64,000 nt of DNA, from assembly GCA_031213475.1 (NCBI GenBank), contig JARUPZ010000026.1:5259567-5323566 (forward strand), given 5' to 3'. This DNA comes from Nereocystis luetkeana. Taxonomy: Eukaryota; Sar; Phaeophyceae; Laminariales; Laminariaceae. This document shows positions 34,556-45,667 of the stretch, one piece after another (position 1 is the first letter of the stretch; each line of letters starts with the position of its first letter). Under the pieces are notes generated by a model that saw only the letters and a program-made list of their open reading frames with translations, was not told where the DNA came from and made no database searches. The position numbers and the translations under genes were made by a program.

Positions 34556-35859
34556 TGGACGGTTTCGTGTCGAATGGGGGAGTCAAGGTCAGCGTCGCCG
34601 AGAAAGCGACGTGCGAGAACACGAAACCCGCGAAGAACCGCCTCCTATTTCACGGCATATCGTCCACGAACGTAGGAGGCGGTGGCAACGGCGGTGAAAA
34701 GGTAGAAGGCCATGCCGGTGCCGATAAGGATGGAAGATGGCGAACAATGCCAGTAGCTGCAACGGCGAAAGGGTCGTCCACAACGTTTGCGGCATGAGGA
34801 ATGCAGCAGAGAACATGAGGCGGGGAAATGAGGCACATGGCGGATTGGCTATTTTGCGCACGGCTGAGGGCAACATGAAGTTGCCCGTGAAAAAATATAT
34901 CACTCCTCACTGTGTAGGTCGAGGTCTATTAGCGAAAGCAGTTGGGCGTTGAGACTTATTGATTGTGAGGGAGTGTGTTCAATTCGTGAGGGGAAACGGA
35001 CGCGTCGGAAAATAATTTAGGGTTGGGTCCTGGATCAGTATCTACTGGCAGTATTCCTGTACTGGCAGTACTCCTAGTACTGGATTTGAGACCGCCAGTA
35101 CAGCCAGTACTTGGCCCACTTACGTACGTCCTACACTATGCCTCCTAAACCACATGGAAACCCACCGAATTGCGCCGCATCAGAGGGGAGAGGCTGTGAG
35201 ACGAAGGCACGCACACACAGAGGGAGTTGGGTACAAACGATGGAACAATATATCAGTAGCAGCAACACGCCCTCTGCAGACCCGGACGGCGGGTCTCAAA
35301 ATCCCGAAGCCACCGCTGCCTCGAGCGAACCCGGTGAAGCAGAAGTAGTGGCGGTCGCGCCACCTCCTGCTGCTGCTGCTGGCTCATCTATTCATTTATT
35401 GCTGCGCCTTTGAGTCGTCTTTGTTGCAGCTGCCACTATGCATTACACGTTGTCGTTGCATGAGATTGTACGGGTTGGCTCTGCGTTTTTACTTGCGCAT
35501 TTTCTAGCATTACGATTTCCAACTGAAATATTTGTCCATCGCTTCAAGTAACTTGTCAAGTAAGGATGGGTTCAAATGAAAAATGCAGTCTACTAGGTTT
35601 TCAACTTGGTTCAACATGTTTCGGAAGCAGCTTGTTCATGAATATGTTCAATATACGCTAGCTGTCATGCTGCCATGTGATGAATATCACCGACCAACTT
35701 CAAGATATCAGCCAAAAATCAATAATCAGATCTGATTATTGTACCTTTAATCTCTTCAGTTTTAGTGGTTCACACACGAGTCCGGCACCATCCGAGTGGC
35801 CCAAAATCACCCAAAAAATATGCTCTAGTGAAGCCAAATCGCGTAAAAACACGCCTCCG

Positions 35860-35976
35860 GCGGGGCGCCTCGCCGCGACCACGCGGCTTCGCCGCGACAC
35901 CAGTGTACTGTTTGGACCCAGTGTACTGGCTGCCGACGCAGCCAGTACACCTGGTACTGGCGCGCAGCGCCAGTAC
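35860..35976. repeat. Cluster of perfect hairpins beside the Helitron remnant
   Basis: Three neighbouring palindromes occur: one around CGCGGCTTCGCCGCG (35,880-35,900), GTGTACTGGCTGC-cgac-GCAGCCAGTACAC (about 35,920-35,949) and TACTGGCGC-GCA-GCGCCAGTA (about 35,953-35,975). They lie just past the helicase 3' end. The word TAGGGTTGGGT next to them recurs in inverse orientation at about 35,023. Confidence 0.5.
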
Positions 35977-35994
35977 CCAACCCTAAAAATAATG

Positions 35995-37400
35995 CCATTT
36001 CTGCAGACCTGGCGCGTGAAGCAAAATTCGAGAAATGATATCGAGAGTCCTCTCCCGAGTGAGCAGTTCAACCTGGATGACGCGAGAGATAGGAGGAATG
36101 GCTCTGAGAACGACTTTTTGGCCGATGGCGAGCCCTTCTGAAAAAAAACAGATTCCTGATGATGATTGCAAGCACGTCTAATGTGAGGTGAATTTCATGA
36201 GATCGAGCACCTTGCGCGGCTGAGATTTTTAAGGTGTGCTGTCGAGGCGAATGCGGTGTCGGGGACATGAGTGTATCCGCACTATAAAAGGTAGCCGACC
36301 TACCGGCATGTCTGCCGATAATATGGCCACTTGATGCGTCGGTTGAAGTGTTGGTTGTTGCCGATGTGGCACCGTCGCTAAATAATCGTGAACCCGTGTC
36401 GGGGTCAGGAAACACGAATTTCGTCAACGTATCAAAGTCCGTTGCGTGTTGAAAGGGGGAAGTGGTCTGTAGCGCTGCTGTCGTGCGAGTTGGAAAGGAG
36501 CTTAAGGTCGGCGCCATCCGGAAACCGCACGTTTGGTCGGCGATTTTCTCCGACTGCACGCACAAAAGCAGCATATGCAGCGTCATCCTTGTCACTCTGA
36601 GAGACAGTGAGGCGTATGCGAACGAGATCTTTCCACAGATATTAGCTTTGAGATGATAGATGCCTCAACCGTGTCGGCTGCTGACCAAAACTTCATGACA
36701 TGGCCTATTTGGCGAAATATGCCAGAGAAGGCAATGCTCTACCCCCCAAAAATGGTGGGGTTGCGCATTAGGTCACGCAAGGTGTTGTCGAGGGCTTCGA
36801 TGCATTATTTATGCGTCATTGGAATTTCACTCAGTATGATAGCATCACATTTTTTTCATGAGTTCGGCTCGTTGAGTCTCGGTTTTTGATGTTGCACGCA
36901 GCTCCAGGGACAACGTTTTCGTCGAGGGGAAGTTTGCACATTGAGTGCGCAGTCCGAGCACCTGGCAGCTTAAGGGCTGCATGCAGTCCCTGTGGATGCA
37001 GCAGCTACGACAGTCTTTCGGTCACCCCATAATTGGAAAAGCAATGATTGTTTGGTGAAGGTTTTAGCTGTGCCTGCTGGAGCCTCTGTCGTGAAGGGTC
37101 TTGGCTTTCCCTTGCCGAACAGCCCCTGTCACAGCGGTGTAGACGTTGCGCTGTTCATAGGTCAGGAGAGGCTCGTGAAGGTTTGCCTACGAGGTTTGTT
37201 CTTCTGTATTGAAGGAAGGTTTCATTCGTTCGTGTTATGTTTGCCGACGGGCGGCAGAGGGAAGACGGAGCTTTGTTCGTTTGTTTTGCCATGGAGCTGG
37301 AGCTTAATGCCAAATCGAACGCAAGGCTTCTTGCAAAGCTTCTCCCCTGCTGAAGCGACGAGAAAGGTCTCCGATGATCGCTTGGGTGTAATGATTCCAT
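35995..37400 (-). pseudogene. Decayed Helitron-type PIF1-like helicase
   Basis: In transcript order on the minus strand: a weak HGKT...FPLPP block (about 37,270); a Walker A remnant APAGTAKTF (about 37,060-37,085; GTAKT instead of GTGKT); VVAAASTGTA, then after a frameshift LPGARTAHSMCKLPLDENV; AIILSEIPMTHK, a stop, CIEALDNTLRDLMRNPT and FGG, then a stop (36,760-36,850); IAFSGIFRQIGHVMK (about 36,700; GDFRQ motif); TVEASII; YSADTL; and GLAIGQKVVLRAIPPISRVI followed by QVELLTRER (36,040-36,140). The order matches the Helitron helicase C-terminal half. At least two stops and two frameshifts make it dead. No Rep/HUH domain or clear TC...CTRR ends were found. Confidence 0.8.
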
Positions 37401-38423
37401 CGCTTGGGTGTCGGGGATCTCGGTGGGCTTCGCATTCTTAGCAGGAGAACGCTTGGGCGGGTCCAATACGTATAGCGGCCAGAAGATGAAAGATAGTGGT
37501 GTGGGAAGGGGAAGGTGCCCGGAGGGAGTGTGGGGGTGGGAATACCTTCGTGTCCGAGGGGCCAGAGGCTGAAGAGGGAGAACGTTGGAAAAGTCGGCTG
37601 AATGCTGACGATTACTCGCCGACTACCCGAAAAGCTGCGGAATGCTAGACGGCGGCGGTGTAACTGACTTCTAACTCAGGGAGTACGCGACGCGTACTTC
37701 GTATGCATAGAAGAAGCGATTACCTTCCGAATGCCGCACATCGCTTGCGCGGGCTATTCGTCGCCCTTGTTTTAATTAGTTCTTGCGGGTTTCGTGTTCT
37801 CGGTGACGCTAACCTCCACTCCCACATTCGACAAGAATGTATTCGATGGGCTTCCACTCGAGAAAGGTGACTGCGCGTGGGGTCATTTGGCACTCGTGCA
37901 AGAAAAAATGTGCTCGGCGACCCCGATTATTGCCCATTTTTTACCGCCTACATGTCTCGCCCTGGGCGCGGCTCTACGAAGAAGCAGACGCTTGCTCCAT
38001 TCACCGGGAGGATGCAGATGGTGCATATGGGCCTCCTCTGCTTCTTTCGTGGAGTCCCATTCCCCCCTTCCAGGATCTAAATCTTCCAAGGCATCGATGC
38101 ATCAACCATGATGTGTACGCACATGATCTGTAAGTAATGTTGCCGGCCGGGACCCGAATAATCCGCATGAATACACAATAGCACATGTTTTCCTCGGTTG
38201 GGTCTTGTGTCGGTCGGTGTGCAATGCCAATGTTTCCTTTAGAATCGGCCCAAACCCCAAGCAATTTTGTCCCCCCCACCCCCACACCCACCCCCCCCCC
38301 CTCCCGAAACGCCCTTTTTTGTTTCCAATTATATTGCATAGAATCAGCTGTATACGTGTATACTTCGAAAAGAACCTTCCCTGGTAAAACCATCCATCAT
38401 ACCTGGTACTGCTACATAGCGCC

Positions 38424-38706
38424 ATGGGGGGAAACAGAAGTCTTGGCGATTTCGGCGGGCTAGGAGCTCTCGGCGGAGGGGCGGGCGGGCTGGGCGCTCT
38501 TGGATCCCTGATCGGCGGTGGTGGCGGAGGACACCATGGCGGCGGTGGCGGGCATCACGGTGGCGGTGGCGGCGGCGGGTTGGGAGGCCTGGGCGCGATA
38601 GGCTTGATCGGGGCCATGGCAGGCGCCGGTGGCGGCGGCAGACACAACCATGGCCACGGCCACGGAGGACACCACAACCATGGCGGCGAGTACCACTCGG
38701 GACACG
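38424..38706 (+). CDS. C2 gene exon 1: Gly/His-rich N-terminus
   Basis: The start ATG at 38424 opens MGGNRSLGDFGGLGALGGGA. Gly-2 with Ser-6 fits the N-myristoylation consensus, which supports this start over an internal one. Blocks of GGGGGHHGG and GHGHGGHHNHGG follow. The donor GTGAGG starts at 38707, after the first base of a Gly codon completed by exon 2. Long antisense His/Thr-rich reading frames here are shadows of this composition. Confidence 0.8.
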
Positions 38707-38726
38707 GTGAGGCGTTGACGCAGTGG

Positions 38727-38790
<64 letters not shown>

Positions 38791-41700
38791 GGTGGTGGTG
38801 GTGGTGGTCGCTATGGGGTTGGTGGTTGTGGTGGGGGTGGTGATGGCGGCAGCGGTGGTGGTGGTAGTGGTGGCGGTGGTGGGGTGTGTGGAGGCGTTGG
38901 CGCAGTGGTGGTGTTGGCTGTGGTGGTGGTGGTGGTCGCTATGGGGTTGGCGGTGGTGGTGGGGGCGGTGATGGCAGCAGCGGTGGTGGTGGCAGTGGTG
39001 GCGGTGGTAGTGGGTGTGGAGGCGGTGGTGATGGTGGTGGTGACGTAGGTTTCGCGGCGGTTTTCGTGTCTGGTTCGCGGCTTTGCAGCGGGTGGTTTTA
39101 GCAGATTTTTGCAGCGGCTCGCAGCGGCTGTTTTTGGCCATCCTGTATTTTTTGCAGGTTCGGATTTTGTGCGGCGTGATTTGTGCGGTGTAGGGTGTAT
39201 GGTTTCGTTGTCCTTTGTGGTTGTTGTTTTTTGTTTTTTTTGTCCGAACTTTAGATGTGTGTTTTGATCCGTTATTTCGTTGTCTTCTATGGCCGTTCGT
39301 TTGTTCGGTTGGTTTGTTCGTTTTATGGCTCTTGTGTTGTTTGTATGTCTGCGTGTTTGGTTCGTCCCATACCTTTGTTGTTTGTGCATTTGCAAGTTTG
39401 CTGTGAACTGCTTTCACACTCATCAATCCCCCCCCCCCTTCCTCAAGCCCGCCTCACAAGCGGTTCTTAGTAGGATGCAGCTCACCCTTCATGCTACTCG
39501 CCGAACACCTCACGGCGCTTCGCGCTTGGTGCAAGCAATGTCTGCCTGGTCGGTGAACACCCGACGTGCTCCCTCCCGGCATTGTAGGGATCCGAGCGTA
39601 TATGGTCATACGCCTATTGTACGGCTATACATAGTCTCGAGTACACCCCCCGCCCCCCCCCCCCCGCCCCCTCCTCTATCGACCAGTAGTTACCAAGGTT
39701 GCGTATTTCCTGGTAGCGGCGGTTAGCGGTAGCTCATAAAGCTCGAACAAAATACTTACCGGGTGTAGTATTGGAGGGATTTCAACCTGTCCCCCATCCC
39801 CGCACCAGCAACGCTTCCATCTAGTATGGAAACCCACGACAGTGTGTTCTTGACAAGCGCTGCACGACAAGAGTAGGTGCGTACATCAGAGCTCGCCTAT
39901 CAATTACCAACACTATTACCAGGTACAGTAGTACACACAGAAGGACGCGTAGTTCCAGGAAAATAGACGCTCAAGGACTGATTGGAGCACGCACCTCTCC
40001 GTTCCATGCGCAAATACAACAGGCGGCCACGGCGGATTCGGCGGCGGCGGCGGATTCGGTCACCACGGAATGGGCGGCGGTTACGGATACGGTCCCGGTG
40101 GATTCGGGGTAGGGATCGGGGGTCACGGGGTTGGCTACGGCGGCGGTTACGGAAGGCACGGAGGCGGGTACGGGATGGGGGGGATGGGGGGCTACGGCGG
40201 TTATGGCGGAGGGCACCACGGATATCGGGGCTCGGCCATGAGGGTGCCCTGGCTGGGGGTGATGGCGGCGACGGCGGTGGCCGCGGGGGCCGCCTCGGTG
40301 TACCCCAGGGGGGCGAGGAGCCACGTCTCATGGAAGGAAGGGAACAAGCAGGTTTCCGCGCAGGTGCCGGTGCCAGCCTGCTTTTGTTTTATGTTCTTGG
40401 TTTTTTTTTTTTTCAGCATGCGTCGTCGTCCGTAAAGGGTTGGTGGCGAAGGGCGTGTTTCCTTAGGCTTGGAGATGAAGAAAACAACGGGTTTGTTCGC
40501 TGTTGTTTTTTTCTGGGGTTCTTGTCCCGTTTTTTGTGTTGCTTAGTTTGTTGGTATTCGCTCATTTTGTTGTTCAGTTTGCTGGTATTTCCTCTCTTTT
40601 TTTGTGTGTCTGAGCATTCGCCTGTTTTTGTTCATGTTTTTGTTTATGTTTTTTGTCTTTGTGCATGTTTTTGCGCTTGAAATGTCTTGTGGCTCTCTCC
40701 CTTTTTCTGTGAAGTCACTTGTTTTTGTCGCCCTCGCGTTTTTTTTTTCTTCTTTGAAGCCCGCTTCTTCTTACGTACTACATTTATAGTGCCCGCTTCT
40801 TTTTCTGGGACTTTGGCGCGGGAGCGGGAGGCTCGTGCTTGCCGCTCACGCGCGGGATGTGGCCCCTCCAGGCGGGTCGCACCACGCGGTTTTTGGTTAT
40901 TCCTGTCTCAAGAGCTGCCACGCAGCTAGAACCCCCCTCCCCCCCCTCCCCTATGAAATTATATCAGCTCATTCAAACGTCATCCATATGCAAGTCCGCC
41001 TCAAAAGCGGTTCTTAGTAGGATGCAGCTCACCCCTCTTGCGACTCGCCAGACACCTCACCGCGCTTCGCGCTTGGTGCAAGCGATGTCTGCCTGGTCGG
41101 TGAAAACCCGACATGCGCCGTCCCGGCATTGTACGGATGCGAGGGTCTATGGTTATACGACTACGGCCATGCATGATGTCGAGTACGTATCTCCTATCGA
41201 GTACACCCCCCCTTAGGTCATACGACTACGGCCATGCATGAGATCGAGTACATATCTCCTATCGAGTACACCCCTTCTGGTCATACGACTGCAGCCATGC
41301 ATGATATCAAGTACACCCCCCTCCCTCCCCCCCTCCTCGCGCTGCCGCCGCCTCCGGTCTGAGTCGCGGCTAGCATAAATCCCGCCCGACCTTCCCCCGG
41401 GTCGTCGATTACCAGTGCTACTCCCTCTTACACCCACGATAGACGGGTACCCGGGACCCCCCCCTCCTTACATCACGTGGGCGCAAAAATCGAAGCGTTG
41501 TGGAGGCTTTGAACAATGTATATACGAGCACACCATTGGGCGTGCCACATTCAGAGGTTGTCGACAACCGTCTCGCGGGGTTTGCAATAGATAGAAGACG
41601 CATGCATGCTACCGTAGGGGTGCACCAGGAATTTTCCGAGGCTCCTTCTTCCATTGAGGAAGTCCATATACCACCCCGAAACCGGCTTTAGCTCTTCTGG

Positions 41701-44700
41701 TACTGAGTGCACTGGACATGCACCTAAAGTTGACTCTGATTCCAAGCGTTCTGTCCCCTTACTGGGAGTGCAGTTCTAAAGGTTTTGAGGAAAAACGCCT
41801 CTGTTAAACCCGATGCGGAAGCGTTCCCATGACCTTGAGGTCTGTAACGAAAATGGCAGGAGAAAACAAACGAAAAGTTGGGGTAAAAGTCCCTCGGTTG
41901 TGAAGCCCTCATCCGCCAGAAAGTTTGCCTCTTGAGCTAAAAAAAAAACGCCTCCCCTATCGTGAAACGCGTGTATACGCAGTGGGCACCTCGATTTATG
42001 AGCGGCCATTAGTCTGAAATATTGCCTCAGAAGAAGGGCTTAAAAATGCTACTCCTATCGTAAAACGCGTGTATATACAGTGGGTGCCCCTACTTGAAGA
42101 GCGCCCATCAGTCAGAAGTATTGCCTCCGAAGGACAAAAAAAAATGCTACCCCCATCGTCAACCATGTCTTTACACAGCAGTGGGTGCCCCGATCTACCA
42201 GAGGTGTTTGGAGATAAGAGCATTCGGGATTTTCAGAGCGGTCAAATCGGAGATGTTACCCCTACACTAACAGCTATATATTGCTCACTACAGATAATAG
42301 CGTCTGTGTAGTTAAGAGCGCCTGTTTTGGCTTGTCGCAGGACGCTCTGAAGTCGGGGGTACCCACTGTACATGGTTCCATGTATAAAATACAAGGAGTT
42401 TTTCACGCCCGTTTGTTCAAGGGGGAGGGGGGGGGGGGGGGGGGGGCGGAAGAAGTGAGCCCCCGGTCACCTGTGTACGAGTAGCTTGTAGGAGCTCCTA
42501 AAGAGAAAAGGCGTATTCTTCTTCTTCTTCTTCTTTCTTCTTCTTCTTCTTCTTCTTCGTCTTCCCCCGCGGCCCGGCGGACAGCCGCTTTGGGCCGGGA
42601 AGCCCGCGGTGACTTCTAACAATGTCACGCCTCGGACAGAACTGGATCGTCCAGGGCAGATTAAACCCTGGACTGTTCTACAGCATTTATGCCATGTACC
42701 GAATAGCTTGAGCTTCCGGGTGGAACCCATGCAGTCTTCATGATATAGCACACGCTTTCTGGGTTAGATATGTGCTGTTACGGGGAACCATGGTAAATAG
42801 GACCAAATATTGTTGGTAAAAAAATGGAAACATATAGGCTTTTGTGTTCACATTAGGTCCTGTTTACTATGGTCCCCCGTGATAGTAAGATGACATGTGT
42901 GCAGATCCTGCACAGTACCTCAGAACGGCGGGATAGGGTCTGGATGGTGTAAATCGTGAAGTGTCCGAAGGTGTTATGTATTTGACCCTTCTCAAGACTG
43001 CATCTACTGTAAATTTGAGCGATTTATCCCCAAAAGGGTTAACGTGCCGCTCTCTGAGGCCGAACGAGTCTATAGCAGTAGCAGCCGCCGCCGCAGCAGC
43101 AGTAGTAGTACATTAGTAGTAGTCTCATCGTAGCGGTCCCCGCGCTACCCCCGCCGCCACCTCCGCTACCGATACGTACCGCCGCCGCTACCCCCGCCGC
43201 TTGCCGCTGTCGCGCTACCGCTTCTGGTACCACCGCTGCTACCACCACCACCGCTTCCGCCACCGCAACCGCTATTGGCCGAGTGTGGCTTAGGTTGGGC
43301 GCTTTGAAGCATTGCACATGCACGGGTCTCTATCAAAGCTCGGTCGCCCGCTCTCGCGCACACGGCACACAAAGGCCTTTGTACTCTCTCACGGTGTCCG
43401 CGGGTGTGTTTCGTCGAAAATCGCACACAAGTTTTTGTTTTCTTTTTCTTTTTCTAACGCCTGCGCGATCCTCCTTGTCACAGGTGGGCGGGCTGACGGT
43501 CAACGTGGCCCGCGCGCAGCAGCTGAAGAGCGTGTCGTCCATGACCACGCAAGACCCCTACGTGAAGGCCAAGCTGCTCATCGACGGCTACCAGGTGACC
43601 CCCCCCCCCCCCCCCCCCCCCACGCGCGCGCGCGCGCGGTCTGAGCGTGCGTGCACACTGTTGTCGTAATTTTTGTGCTGTTGTTCGTTTGATAGTGCTG
43701 TAAGCGGAAAAGCACCCACTCTATGGGGTGCGGCGCGCTTTCATGACTGTTTTCCCTCCCTCCCCCCCTTCCTCCCTCCCTCCCCCCCATTCCTCCCTCC
43801 CTCCCTCCCTCCCTCGCTCCCTTCCCAGATCGCGGAGTGCAAGAGCGGAACGCACAACAACGGCGGCAGGAGCCCGGAGTGGTCGGGCCGCAAGAACTTC
43901 TTCACGTTCTACGTGCCATCGTCGGTGGCGCTGTCTAGCCTCGCCGTGGTCCTGGAGGTGTACGACGACAACATGGGCACCGACAAGCTTATCGGCACCT
44001 GCGGCAAGATCCCGCTGGAAGGGGTCAGTGCCTTCTCTCCCCCCCCCCCGCCGTGTCATACTTCGTCGTACGACTACGGCCATGCACGATATCGAGTACA
44101 CCCCCCCCCCCCCCTCTCCACTTTCCTGCCTCTCCCCCCTCTTCTTCCCCCCTCTACATGGTCTTGCCCCTCCTTGTCCTCCTCCTCCCCATTGCCCCCC
44201 CTCTCCCCTTTCGCCCCCCTCCCTCCTCCTCGTCCGTACCCCCCCCCCTCTTCCCCCCCTCTCCCTCCTCTTTCCCCCCTCTACCCCCTCTTCCCTCCTC
44301 CTCCTCCTTTGTGCACCTCTGTCGGACTCCGATGTGTATTTGGGAGGCGTGCCATGATAGGGGTATAGCCCTTTTTGGCCAAAATATGTCACTGGGACTG
44401 ACTGCCATTATTAATACCACTATGTCCCGAAATATAAGGATTATGATTTTTAATATTAGTATACAAACATTCCTCCTGTTTCGGGACAGAGCGGGAGTGT
44501 CTTATAGTAGTTTTTCGTGGGAGAGCTGTTAGTAGTACTATTGCGGGGGGCCATAGTAAATAGGACCAAACTTCGAAAAAATAGGTAAATGTATAGGTTT
44601 TTGTGTGTACGGTAGGTTTTATTTGCTATGGTTCCCCGTAATATTACGGTAGTAGGTTTTGGCATTCCATCTCGGGGGTCGTGCACTTTTTTTAACTGTC

Positions 44701-45636
44701 CTCGAAATCCTTCTCTTTTTTTTTCGAGGTGTGTATAGAGATCCTGCAGTGAGTGAAAGAGCCGCAGAAGATTCAGGCGCCGCCCCTACAAGGCAAACCC
44801 CTGCCGTAGCACGCCTCCTGGCAAAAACCCGTTCGTTAGATTTTCGTGCTTGATGTAGCCCATGGGAGTATGTGTTACGTGCGTGTAGATTTTACCCGTT
44901 GTTCGAGAGAATGGTTGAGCGTCACCGCGTACATGCGAGGCCAAAAGAACTACACCCCTGAAGGCCTACCAGTAAGCCAATGAGAGCAACCCCAACCCTG
45001 ACCCTACTGAGCCAGATCAGACCAAATCCCGAACAAGTGATACGAGGCTCTACTGCTGTGTATCGGGCTGATTTCGTAGAACTTACATGTCTGTTCTCGA
45101 CTGTGTTGAGGGTTTATAAGCTCCCTCTGGTGGAAAAGCTCATACAGTTTGGGTGCTGCTATCACGGGGGCTCATATTGAATAGGACCCAGGGCACACAC
45201 AAAAACCCATATACTTCGCTATTTTTACTAGGGTAACAATAGTTGGTCCTATTTACCATGGCCCCCCGGTAATAGCATACCTCTCTACCGCACAAAGCAC
45301 GCGTCTTCCCCTGACACACGTTTTCCCAGGCATGCGCAGTGTGATACCTGGTGTAGTATATATGCTTCCCCCGAATTTTGCCCGGAATTTTCGTCGTCCA
45401 GATCGCCGACGGGCAGATGCGCTGGTGGACCGTGACCAGCGGGGGCCAGCTCCAGGCCTCCGTCTACTCAGACGTCCAGTTCAAGAAGGCTGGGAAGGCA
45501 GGTGTCGGCTCCGGCGGCGCCACCTCCGGCCAGTACGCGCAAAAGCCTAAGAAGAAGAAGAGCAAGGACAGGAAGTCTAAGAAAAGCAAGAAGCACGGCA
45601 CGAAGGACAAGCACTACCACAGCAACAGCAACAACT

Positions 45637-45667
<31 letters not shown>

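Noticed and set aside
34645-34910. Minus-strand hydrophobic peptide ILIGTGMAFYLFTAVATASY as a small membrane protein
   Set aside because: The plausible start frame (MLPSAVRKIANPP) and this end are in different frames with no convincing intron; no family recognised.
38344-39426. 360-codon minus-strand frame, His/Thr/Asn-rich
   Set aside because: It is the antisense of the Gly-rich exon 1 and the (GTT)n/(GGT)n intron tract; poly-Asn and poly-Thr come from the microsatellite.
39560-39640. 5S rRNA similarity of the poly(C) repeat (GACTACGGCCATGC resembles the 5S start)
   Set aside because: The match is only about 12 bases and the following 5S internal control region is absent.
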